A stretch of 7,545 nt of DNA. Origin: Hyphomicrobiales bacterium. Its GTDB lineage: Bacteria; Pseudomonadota; Alphaproteobacteria; Rhizobiales; Beijerinckiaceae. The notes below the pieces were generated by a model. It did no database searches and was not told the DNA's origin. It saw only the letters and a program-made list of their open reading frames with translations. A program made the translations under genes and the position numbers. The stretch is from positions 1 to 7,545 of the forward strand of contig JAQGKN010000090.1 in NCBI GenBank assembly GCA_028290085.1, in the 5' to 3' direction. Below are positions 1 to 6,398 of this stretch, piece by piece. Position 1 is the first letter of the stretch, and each line of letters begins with the position of its first letter.

Positions 1-27
1 CGAATATCGAAAAAAAGGGAGGGTCCT

Positions 28-861
28 ATGACCTACACGACACTGAATTCGGCCGCCTACCTGCACCACATCGAATTGCAGAGCTCGGACCCGGCGCGCC
101 TCGCAAAATTCTATGGCGACGTCATGCAGATGGATGTCGAGGCCAAGGGGGACCGCTTTCTCTGCCGCGGTCCCGCCCGCCGCGTTCTGATCACGACGGG
201 CACCGACAAGAAGCTCGGCCACGGCGCCTTTGCGTGCCGTGACGAGGACTCGCTCGCCGATCTGCGCGCCCGTGCCGAGCGTGAGGGGCTTGCCCCGCAG
301 GACGCTCCGTCCATCCTGATGGAGCAGGCCTTCGCCGTCACCGATCCCGACGGTAATCGCATCCTCTTTGGCCTTGCGGCCGATGAGCCCGCGCCGCGCG
401 CCGGCATCAAGGGGCCAATCCAGCATCTTACGCTCGCCTCGCACGATCCCGAGGCCATCGAGGCCTTCTATGCCGGGAAGCTCGGCTTCGGTGTGTCGGA
501 CCGCGTGCGCAAGCCGACGGGCGAAGTCTCCACGGTCTTCATGCGCTCCAATCACGAGCATCATTCGCTCGCCTGTTTCCGCTCGGACCGTCAGGGCATC
601 GACCATCATTCCTATGAGGCCGGCGACTGGAACGTGATCCGCGACTGGTGCGATCATTTCGCGACGCAGGACATCCAGCTGATGTGGGGCCCCGGCCGCC
701 ACGGCCCCGGCAACAATCTCTTCATCTTCATTGTCGATTCCGACGGCAACTGGATCGAAGTCTCGGCCGAACTCGAGGTCGTGCACGATCGCAAGGTGAA
801 GGAATGGCCGCACGCCGAGCGCACGCTCAACCTGTGGGGCAAAGGCATCCTGCGCAGCTGA
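28..861 (+). CDS. VOC-family type I extradiol ring-cleavage dioxygenase, two-domain
   Basis: Probable Fe(II) or Mn(II) dioxygenase that opens a catecholic ring next to the two hydroxyls; cytosolic. The 277-residue protein has two VOC modules, about 10-118 (ending TDPDGN, 105-110) and about 129-250, close to the usual 280-300 residues. In the second module the metal triad reads H133, H194 and E244. H179 fits the conserved acid-base histidine and H225 lies in GPGRHGPGNN (221-230). Spacings H179-H194-H225-E244 (15, 31, 19) match those I recall for BphC (H195, H210, H241, E260). At the place of the conserved active-site Tyr (BphC Y250) there is F234, and the usual DPDG reads DSDG (237-240). The start is supported by AGGGAGGG at 16-23. 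The IclR gene follows after 10 bases and an FAD hydroxylase lies further down, which fits meta cleavage of a hydroxylated aromatic. Fold assignment is firm; substrate is unknown, and a non-oxygenase VOC role is possible. Confidence 0.88.
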   Translation: MTYTTLNSAAYLHHIELQSSDPARLAKFYGDVMQMDVEAKGDRFLCRGPARRVLITTGTDKKLGHGAFACRDEDSLADLRARAEREGLAPQDAPSILMEQAFAVTDPDGNRILFGLAADEPAPRAGIKGPIQHLTLASHDPEAIEAFYAGKLGFGVSDRVRKPTGEVSTVFMRSNHEHHSLACFRSDRQGIDHHSYEAGDWNVIRDWCDHFATQDIQLMWGPGRHGPGNNLFIFIVDSDGNWIEVSAELEVVHDRKVKEWPHAERTLNLWGKGILRS

Positions 862-871
862 GGCGCGAGAT

Positions 872-1615
872 ATGGCTGGCCTGCAACGCTATATGGCGGT
901 GCTGCGTCTCTTCGGCGAAGCCGTGGGGACGTGGACCGTTACCGATATGGCGGAGGCCCTGGGCGTGCCGCAAAGCACGGTGTATCGCACCGTGCGCGAT
1001 CTCCTTGCTGCTGGCCTGCTGGAGGCGACAGCCGATGCGCATTATCGGCTGGGTCCGGCCTTCATCGAATTCGACCGCCTGACGCGCCTGACCGACCCGC
1101 TCCTGCGCGCAGGCGCTCATGTGCTGGAACAGACGGTCGCGCAGGCGCGCATGCCCTGCGTCGGCCTTCTCTCGCGTCTTTACGACGATCAGGTGATGTG
1201 CATCGCCGACACGGCATCGGGCGATGCCGTGTTTCGCCCCAGCTATGAACGCGGCCGCCCCATGCCGCTGACACAGGGTGCCACCTCGAAAGTGATCCTC
1301 GCGCGTCTGCCTGCGCGAAGATTGACGAAGCTTCTGGCCATTAGCGGCAAAACGGCGAACGAGGGTTTCAAGGCCGAACTCGCGGCGATCCGCCGACAGG
1401 GCTTTTGCGTGGGACGCGGCGAGATCGATCGCGGTCTCGCCGGGCTTGCTGCACCGATCGTCTGCGAGGAGGCGGGCCTCGTTGCGAGTCTCAGTCTCGT
1501 TGTGGAGGCCGACACGTTGGACGAAGCGAACGAACAAAGACTCGTGCTCCTTCTCGTCTCGGCAGCCGCAATGATAGAAGGTGCGTTGCAGCGTCATCTG
1601 GCAAATGCCGCATGA
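872..1615 (+). CDS. IclR-family transcriptional regulator
   Basis: Likely effector-responsive DNA-binding regulator of the surrounding catabolic genes. The 247-residue length is typical. An N-terminal winged helix-turn-helix covers about residues 1-60, with the recognition segment VPQSTVYRTVRDLLAAGLLE followed by a wing strand ending in YRLG. An IclR-type effector domain covers about 75-245, including the PMPLTQGATSKVILA segment and a late GLAGLAAPI motif, both usual in this family. The ATG lies 10 bases after the dioxygenase stop with only a weak GAG-rich ribosome site, so it is probably co-transcribed and translationally coupled. IclR regulators often sit divergently from their targets; here it is inside a same-strand run between dioxygenase and hydroxylase, which suggests it controls its own operon. 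Activator or repressor mode and effector cannot be read from the sequence. Confidence 0.93.
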   Translation: MAGLQRYMAVLRLFGEAVGTWTVTDMAEALGVPQSTVYRTVRDLLAAGLLEATADAHYRLGPAFIEFDRLTRLTDPLLRAGAHVLEQTVAQARMPCVGLLSRLYDDQVMCIADTASGDAVFRPSYERGRPMPLTQGATSKVILARLPARRLTKLLAISGKTANEGFKAELAAIRRQGFCVGRGEIDRGLAGLAAPIVCEEAGLVASLSLVVEADTLDEANEQRLVLLLVSAAAMIEGALQRHLANAA

Positions 1616-1619
1616 GCCT

Positions 1620-1702
1620 CGTCATTGCGATGAGCGAAGCGACGAAGCAATCCAGGAGTTGCAAGACCGTACTGGCTTGCTTCGCTTCGCTCGCAATGAC
1701 GG
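1620..1702. repeat. 83-base palindromic repeat, copy 1
   Basis: Imperfect inverted repeat: CGTCATTGCGA at 1620-1630 pairs with TCGCAATGACG at 1691-1701, and GAAGCAA (1644-1650) pairs with TTGCTTC (1677-1683). It begins four bases after the IclR stop. It matches the copy at 3408-3490 at 78 of 83 positions, in the same orientation. It resembles the REP-like GTCATTGCGAG...GAAGCAATCC palindromes scattered between genes in many alphaproteobacteria. It can form a long hairpin in RNA and may damp read-through from iclR into the hydroxylase gene, but no T-run follows it directly. It fills most of the 118-base gap between the two genes. Confidence 0.9.
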
Positions 1703-1733
1703 CCCCGGCCTGGTTTTAAAAAGGGAATGATCC

Positions 1734-3350
1734 ATGACGGATGCGAATGAAACCGGCACGCTGACGTGCGACGTCGCCATTGTCGGCGCGGGCCCGACAG
1801 GCATGACCATCGCGCATCTGCTGGGCCAGGCCGGCGTACGCACAATTCTCATCGAGCGCAATGCAACGACAGTGACGCAACCGCGTGCGGTCTCCATCGA
1901 CGACGAGGCCCTGCGTACTATGCAGGCCATCGATCTCGCCGACGAGGTCATCGCCGATGTGATGCTGGATTACGGCTCCAATTATTTCACGCGCCACGGC
2001 GTTTGCTTCGCCAAGGTCGAGCCGGTGACGCGCGAATACGGCTATCCGCGCCGCAATGCCTTCACGCAGCCCAAGCTCGAGGCCACCTTGCGCGACGCCC
2101 TCGCGCGGTATCCTCACGTGACGACGTTGTTTGAACACGATTGCGAAGTCGTCGAAGAAGATGCTGAGGGCGTGACGCTGGTGTTGCGCGCCGATGGTGC
2201 TGAAAGGCGCGTGCGCGCGGCCTATGTCGTGGGATCGGACGGCGCGCGCAGCAATTTGCGTCGTGTGATCGGCGCCAATCTCGTGGGCTCCACTTACAAG
2301 CAGCGCTGGCTAATCGTTGATCTCGCATCCACGCAGGAGCGTTTCCGTCAGACGCGCGTCATGTGCGATCCGGCGCGTCCTTTCATTACGCTGCCGGGAC
2401 CGGGCGGCATTCGCCGCTATGAGTTCATGCTGCACGAGAACGAGAACGAAGAGGCGGCCTCGACGCCGGAATTTGCCCGCGAGCTTCTCGCGGCAGCCGG
2501 ACCCGATGCTGATTCTCCCGTGGTGCGGCGGCAGGTCTATACGTTCCATGCGCGCAAGGCCGACAAGTGGAACTCGCCGCGTGTGTTCCTGGCGGGAGAC
2601 GCGGCGCATCTGTCGCCGCCTTTCGCGGGGCAGGGGATGAACAGCGGCATTCGCGATGCGCATAATCTGGCGTGGAAGCTGGCCGCGGTCGTGAAGGGCC
2701 GCATGGGCCCGCGGCTTCTCGATACTTATGAGCGTGAGCGCGCGCCGCACGCCTGGGCGCTCATCGAACTCGCCATGACAATGGGCCGCATCATGATGCC
2801 CAAGTCCAATCGCCAGGCAGCGCTGATGCAGAACGCATTCCGTGCCGCCAGTCTCGTGCCCCCGGTGCAGGCCTATTTCGCGCAGATGAAATACAAGCCG
2901 AAGCCATATTACGAGGAAGGTTTTCTGGCGGGCGATGGCGGCCTCGCGACTGCGGGCCGCATGCTTTCCCAGCCCTGGCTGGAGCGTCGTGACCGCAGTC
3001 GCATTCGGCTCGACGAAGCCGTAGGGCACGGGTTTGCGCTCGTTGCCATCGGCCCCGGTTCGCAGGCGCTCGCGGCGCAGACCGATGTCGAAGCCATCGG
3101 CCTGGGACCCGTGACGCGCATCGCGGTCGTCCCGCAAAAGATCACTTTGGTGCCGCGCGAGGACGAGGATGTGATAGCCGGCCGCGATCTCGACAATCTC
3201 TTCGGACCGCTTTTAGCCAAGGCGGAAAACATGCTGGTTCTGCTACGCCCGGATCGCTACGTGGCGGTGGCGCTACGCATGACGCCGGCGCAGACGCCGG
3301 GAAGTTTCGTGGAGATTGCGAAAAGGCTGGTCTCTACGACGCAGTTGTAG
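1734..3350 (+). CDS. FAD-dependent aromatic hydroxylase, MhpA/PheA type (class A monooxygenase)
   Basis: NAD(P)H-dependent single-component flavoprotein that inserts one oxygen atom into a phenolic ring, giving a catechol for ring cleavage; cytosolic. The 538 residues are near the 554 of E. coli MhpA. The Rossmann motif GAGPTG is at 18-23 with an acidic strand end at E41 (LIER). The DG motif GSDGARS lies at 167-173. The GD motif GDAAH (288-292) continues as PPFAGQGMNSGIRDAHNLAWK, binding the FAD ribityl chain. The C-terminal part (about 400-538) has the thioredoxin-like fold expected for this subfamily, with the typical VLLRPDRYVAVAL near the end. AAGGGA at 1721-1726, seven bases before the ATG, supports the start. 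It follows iclR after a palindromic repeat and probably works one step before the extradiol enzyme. The substrate could be a hydroxyphenylpropionate, resorcinol or other phenol; the subfamily call is more certain than the substrate. Confidence 0.9.
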   Translation: MTDANETGTLTCDVAIVGAGPTGMTIAHLLGQAGVRTILIERNATTVTQPRAVSIDDEALRTMQAIDLADEVIADVMLDYGSNYFTRHGVCFAKVEPVTREYGYPRRNAFTQPKLEATLRDALARYPHVTTLFEHDCEVVEEDAEGVTLVLRADGAERRVRAAYVVGSDGARSNLRRVIGANLVGSTYKQRWLIVDLASTQERFRQTRVMCDPARPFITLPGPGGIRRYEFMLHENENEEAASTPEFARELLAAAGPDADSPVVRRQVYTFHARKADKWNSPRVFLAGDAAHLSPPFAGQGMNSGIRDAHNLAWKLAAVVKGRMGPRLLDTYERERAPHAWALIELAMTMGRIMMPKSNRQAALMQNAFRAASLVPPVQAYFAQMKYKPKPYYEEGFLAGDGGLATAGRMLSQPWLERRDRSRIRLDEAVGHGFALVAIGPGSQALAAQTDVEAIGLGPVTRIAVVPQKITLVPREDEDVIAGRDLDNLFGPLLAKAENMLVLLRPDRYVAVALRMTPAQTPGSFVEIAKRLVSTTQL

Positions 3351-3388
3351 GGCGCCTTGCTTCTTCCTCTGGGAGAATGACGGCGCCC
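3350..3388 (+). terminator. Nested hairpin at the hydroxylase stop codon, possible terminator
   Basis: GGGCGCC (3350-3356) pairs with GGCGCCC (3382-3388). Inside it TTCTTCC (3361-3367) pairs with GGGAGAA (3371-3377) around a three-base loop, with one G-T wobble. The two stems are separated by four-base internal bulges on each side. The first base of the outer stem is the last base of the TAG stop. No T-run follows, so Rho-independent termination is not supported in the classical form; the structure could instead protect the mRNA end or be a decayed repeat. Confidence 0.4.
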
Positions 3389-3407
3389 CACTTGAGAGGC
3401 GCCGCGC

Positions 3408-3490
3408 CGTCATTGCGAGGAGCGAAGCGACGAAGCAATCCAGGAGTCGCAAGAACGTACTGGATTGCTTCGCTACGCTCGCAATGACGG
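3408..3490. repeat. 83-base palindromic repeat, copy 2, between convergent genes
   Basis: Second copy of the palindrome seen at 1620-1702, with five mismatches. The ends are a perfect 13-base inverted pair, CCGTCATTGCGAG (3407-3419) with CTCGCAATGACGG (3478-3490), followed inward by GAAGCAATCCAG (3433-3444) against CTGGATTGCTTC (3460-3471). It sits in the 175-base gap between the convergent hydroxylase and hydrolase genes, 57 bases past one stop and 35 past the other. As a strong hairpin in both transcripts it may separate the two operons or stabilise both 3' ends. The remaining gap holds only the nested hairpin at 3350-3388 and a four-pair GC stem at 3501-3513. Confidence 0.9.
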
Positions 3491-3525
3491 AAAGGTCGAT
3501 GCCCATCTCGGGCGCGACGTTACAA

Positions 3526-4368
3526 TCAACCAATGCTCTTCAAAAACGCCAGAACACGCGTGTTGAACTCATCGGCGCATTCGATATTGCCCATGTGCCC
3601 GGCATTCTCGAACACATGCAGCTCGGCCTTCGAAATCTTCGGCACGAAGCTATCGGTATAGCCGGGCGCACGTAGCGGATCGTGCTTTCCGGCCATCACG
3701 AGCACCGGCACTTTGATCGTGCCGTAATCGATGGAATCACGCTCGCGCTTCTCAGCTCCACCGGTGCGGAACGGTGCCTTGAACCGCGCAGCCGCTGTGG
3801 CTTCCCACGCGCCCGGCAATGTCGCGATCTCCTGGCGGCGGTCGAGATAAACCTCGTCCTCCGCCCATTTCGGATCGACGAACATCACCTTCACAATGGC
3901 GCGCATATGCTCGCGCGTGCCGTCATAGGTGTTGAGCGTCTTGCGTGCCGCATTGTCGGGTGCGTCGCCGCCACCCGAGCAGCAAGTGACGCTCAGCAGC
4001 GGCCAATCGGGCTGCTGCCGCGCGGCGACCGTCAGGCACAGTCCGCCCGACATCGAGCTGCCCATGACATGCACGGGGCCGAGGCACAAAGTCTCGATGA
4101 ACCGGCGGATATGGGCGATGCGCCGGTCGAATTGACCGGTGAAATCGAAGATCTTGTCGGTGCGCCCGAAGCCGAGATGGTCGGGCGCAACGACGTGATA
4201 GTGCTCACCGAGCGCGTCGATGTTGTGTTCCCACGAAATCTCGGCAGCACCGCCGAATTCCGCCGAATGCAGGAGCACGATGCTGGGACGCCGCCCGCGA
4301 TGGGCGACGCCTGCTTCCAGATAATGCGTCCTCACTCCGTCGACTGAGACGAAATGATGCGCGCTCAT
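3526..4368 (-). CDS. Alpha/beta-fold hydrolase, MhpC-like, intact catalytic triad
   Basis: Serine hydrolase of 280 residues, likely acting on an ester, lactone or C-C bond of a ring-cleavage product; no signal peptide, so cytosolic. The nucleophile elbow is GSSMSGG (103-109) with S105, where the usual second glycine of GxSxG is S107. The acid is D230 in GKHDPL and the base is H258 in NAGHMGN. The oxyanion-loop region reads LLHSAEFGG (32-40) in place of the standard HGxG, a variant I associate with a subgroup of proteobacterial hydrolases. Helical cap about 140-210. The ATG overlaps the stop of the upstream LLM gene as ATGA and has no clear ribosome site, so translation is probably coupled. 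Last gene of the minus-strand operon. A meta-cleavage hydrolase role fits the window but is inference; true MhpC has HGxGPG, which is absent here. Confidence 0.87.
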   Translation of the reverse strand: MSAHHFVSVDGVRTHYLEAGVAHRGRRPSIVLLHSAEFGGAAEISWEHNIDALGEHYHVVAPDHLGFGRTDKIFDFTGQFDRRIAHIRRFIETLCLGPVHVMGSSMSGGLCLTVAARQQPDWPLLSVTCCSGGGDAPDNAARKTLNTYDGTREHMRAIVKVMFVDPKWAEDEVYLDRRQEIATLPGAWEATAAARFKAPFRTGGAEKRERDSIDYGTIKVPVLVMAGKHDPLRAPGYTDSFVPKISKAELHVFENAGHMGNIECADEFNTRVLAFLKSIG

Positions 4369-5534
4369 TCAGCTGCTGCCCGCGACTCGAGGGGCTTGGT
4401 GCGCGGGAGATCGCGGATCTGCGGATAGACCTCCTTGGCGAAGAGCGACATGCTCTTGACCGTGCGCGCATGATCGAGCCAGCCGGCCTGCTGCATCATG
4501 AGCAGATGGTCGAAGCCGCCGACGAGATCGTAGAGACGCTTGATCTGCTTGGCGACGCTGTCGGGCGTGCCATAGACCATCACGCCCTCTTCCTTGAGGA
4601 ACTCCATCGTCTTGGCGCGCATCGCATCGGTGCGGCCCGTGAACGTGCCCTTCAGCGCGTTGACGTTGAAGTCGACCGGCACATAGCCCGGAGGATTGCG
4701 ATACTGCGGCTCCGCCTTGGCGTTGAGGTACCAGGTCAGTTCCTTGGCGCCCTTCTCGGCCTCTTCTTCCGTTTCGGCGGTATAGACGAGTGGCATGTAG
4801 GCCGTTCCGCCGCCACCCGGCAGGCCGGTGTCGCGATAGGCGCTGCGATAGCCCTCGAACATCCATTTCACCTTCTCATGCGGCTGCAGGAAGGTTGCGA
4901 AGACGAAGCCACGACCGGCTGCGCGCTTGATGTTTTCGAGATCGCTCGAACCCGTGATCCAGATGCCGGGATGCGGCGTCTGGTAGGGGCGCGGCCAGAG
5001 GTTGATCGCGCGGCGCTGCGTGAAGCGTCCTTCGAAGTTGAAGGGTTCGTCGCAGGGCGCCCAGGCCTTCACGACGAGATCGATGCCTTCCCAGAGACGC
5101 TCCACCGTAGTGGTCGGATTGGTGTTGGCAGCGAAGATTTCATACGGCACGCCCCGCACGAAACCGACATCGAGACGGCCGTGCGAGATGCAGTCGATCA
5201 TCGCCATTTCTTCAGCGATGCGCAGCGGGTCGCCACGGTTGGCGATGGGGTTGCCGAGAATGCAGATGCGGCCCTTGCTGGTCTGGCGCGCAAGAATGGC
5301 GGCGGTCAGCGGTGCGGCGACATCGATGCAGGTCGCGGTCTGATGATGCTCGTTGCAGAGCAGGTTCAGGCCGAGATCGTCAGCGATCATATATTCGTCG
5401 AGATAGCGGTTGTAGAGATCCGCTCCGATCTTGGGATCGAACAGCTTGTTGGGCAGCGAGACGCGCATCGTGCTCAGCGAGTCGATGGGCGGCAGGTTGG
5501 GGTAGGGCATTTCGGTAAAGTGCCAGGCGTCCAT
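4365..5534 (-). CDS. LLM-class flavin-dependent monooxygenase (luciferase-like)
   Basis: FMNH2-using TIM-barrel oxygenase of 389 residues, the normal size for bacterial luciferase-like monooxygenases. Visible family features are the NEHHQT motif (61-66), the strand-loop ILGNPIANRGDPLRIAEE (92-109), the helix ending MIDCISHGRLDVGFVRG (112-128), the ITGSS segment (193-197) that in this family helps bind the flavin phosphate, and a C-terminal GTPDSVAKQI. Such enzymes are half of two-component systems and need a flavin reductase, which is not in this window. The ATG at 5534 is preferred over the in-frame TTG at 5540 because GGGAGG (5549-5544) is nine bases from the ATG but only three from the TTG. 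It lies 32 bases after one alpha/beta hydrolase and overlaps the next. Possible chemistry includes oxidative ring opening or C-S/C-N/C-Cl cleavage; substrate unknown. Confidence 0.92.
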   Translation of the reverse strand: MDAWHFTEMPYPNLPPIDSLSTMRVSLPNKLFDPKIGADLYNRYLDEYMIADDLGLNLLCNEHHQTATCIDVAAPLTAAILARQTSKGRICILGNPIANRGDPLRIAEEMAMIDCISHGRLDVGFVRGVPYEIFAANTNPTTTVERLWEGIDLVVKAWAPCDEPFNFEGRFTQRRAINLWPRPYQTPHPGIWITGSSDLENIKRAAGRGFVFATFLQPHEKVKWMFEGYRSAYRDTGLPGGGGTAYMPLVYTAETEEEAEKGAKELTWYLNAKAEPQYRNPPGYVPVDFNVNALKGTFTGRTDAMRAKTMEFLKEEGVMVYGTPDSVAKQIKRLYDLVGGFDHLLMMQQAGWLDHARTVKSMSLFAKEVYPQIRDLPRTKPLESRAAAE

Positions 5535-5543
5535 GATCAATAT

Positions 5544-5549
5544 CCTCCC
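5544..5549 (-). promoter_or_regulatory. Ribosome binding site deciding the LLM monooxygenase start
   Basis: On the minus strand the bases read GGGAGG, then ATATTGATC, then ATG at 5534-5532. The nine-base spacing to ATG is near ideal, while the alternative TTG at 5540-5538 is only three bases away. The start should therefore be 5534, giving an N-terminus MDAWHF. Confidence 0.8.
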
Positions 5550-5566
5550 AATTCAATAAATCCGGT

Positions 5567-6352
5567 TCAACCGATGAAGCCGCGCAGCGTCGACAAGAAC
5601 GCTTCGGGTGCTTCGATTTGGGGATAGTGCGCGGCGCCCGGAACGACCGCAAAACGTGCGCCGGGAATGAGCTTTGCGAATCCTTCGCCGTAGCTCGTGG
5701 AGATGACCCCATCCTTCTCGCCCCAGATGAGAAGCGTCGGCGCCTTGATGCGATGCAGCCGCTGCTTCAGCTTGGGATTGTGCATGTAGGGCTCCCAGCA
5801 GAAGCGCGCGAAGCTCTCGATGTTGCGCGCGATGATGGTCAGCTCATCGTCGTTCATCTTCGAGAAGTCGCGCTTGCCCATGGCCGGATCGGCCCATTTG
5901 GCAGCAAGAACCTTCTCGGGACGCGACGTCCAGATGTCGAGAATGTCGCGGTCGGTCGGGCTGCCGAGTTTCACGCCGTAGGAATCCACCAGCACGAGCT
6001 TGGAGATCGAACGATCGGTCTTGGTGGCGAGTTCGGCTGCGATCCAGCCGCCGAGCGCGAAGCCGACCACAACCACGTCGCGCAATTCCAGCACGTCGAT
6101 CAGGTCGAGATACATATAGGCGATGTCGTCGGGCGAGGTGATCCAGTCCGGACGCTCGGAATGGCCGAAGCCCGGAGCCGAGGGGATGATAACCTCATGC
6201 GTGCGCGCGAGTTCCGCGACGAAGGGAGCATCAAGCTCGAGCTGCTCTTCGCCAGCGAGCAGGAGCAGCGGCTTGCCGGCGCCCCGCCTGTGAACTTCCA
6301 GCGTCAAGCCTCCGACTTTCACGGAGCTTGTTGTCCCCTCACTCGTCGACAT
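5567..6352 (-). CDS. Alpha/beta-hydrolase fold protein lacking the nucleophile serine
   Basis: 261 residues with a clear alpha/beta-hydrolase layout, but the nucleophile elbow reads VVVVGFALGGW (93-103), so the catalytic position is A99 (codon GCG, 6058-6056). The other triad members are present: D214 in WGEKDG and H242 in GAAHYPQIE. The oxyanion HG motif is also gone, LLLLAGEEQ (29-37). Otherwise the frame is intact, with PSAPGFGHSERPDW (57-70) and PYMHNPKLKQRLHRI (188-202) looking like a well-kept family pattern, so this is not a decaying gene. A strong AAAGGAGAG (6368-6360) precedes the ATG. It lies 46 bases after ribB and 32 before the LLM gene, so it is very likely in the same operon. 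It may be a cofactor-free oxygenase-like, lyase or binding protein, or a partner of the LLM enzyme. Function not known. Confidence 0.88.
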   Translation of the reverse strand: MSTSEGTTSSVKVGGLTLEVHRRGAGKPLLLLAGEEQLELDAPFVAELARTHEVIIPSAPGFGHSERPDWITSPDDIAYMYLDLIDVLELRDVVVVGFALGGWIAAELATKTDRSISKLVLVDSYGVKLGSPTDRDILDIWTSRPEKVLAAKWADPAMGKRDFSKMNDDELTIIARNIESFARFCWEPYMHNPKLKQRLHRIKAPTLLIWGEKDGVISTSYGEGFAKLIPGARFAVVPGAAHYPQIEAPEAFLSTLRGFIG

Positions 6353-6398
6353 TGTTTCGCTCTCCTTTGGCGTTTCTTAAAAGCATGAAAGATCCGGT

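Noticed and set aside
827..1597. 256-codon open frame on the minus strand
   Set aside because: Antisense to the IclR gene, which has a clear helix-turn-helix and effector domain; no independent start signal.
1620..1702. Insertion-sequence end or CRISPR repeat
   Set aside because: No transposase, no target-site duplication and only two copies 1.8 kb apart without spacers; it fits a REP-like intergenic palindrome.
2310..3137. 275-codon open frame on the minus strand
   Set aside because: Lies wholly inside the FAD hydroxylase, whose motifs are continuous across it; the antisense product is Arg/His-rich and unlike known proteins.
3501..3513. GCCC/GGGC four-pair stem after the 3526-4368 gene, as a terminator
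   Set aside because: Stem too short and no T-run on the minus strand; the 83-base palindrome next to it is the better candidate.
4470..5627. Long open frame of 385 codons on the plus strand
   Set aside because: It is antisense to the LLM monooxygenase, shows no recognisable family pattern and is the kind of frame that GC-rich codon bias opens opposite real genes.
5618..6388. 256-codon open frame on the plus strand
   Set aside because: Antisense to the alpha/beta hydrolase fold gene, with no domain pattern of its own.
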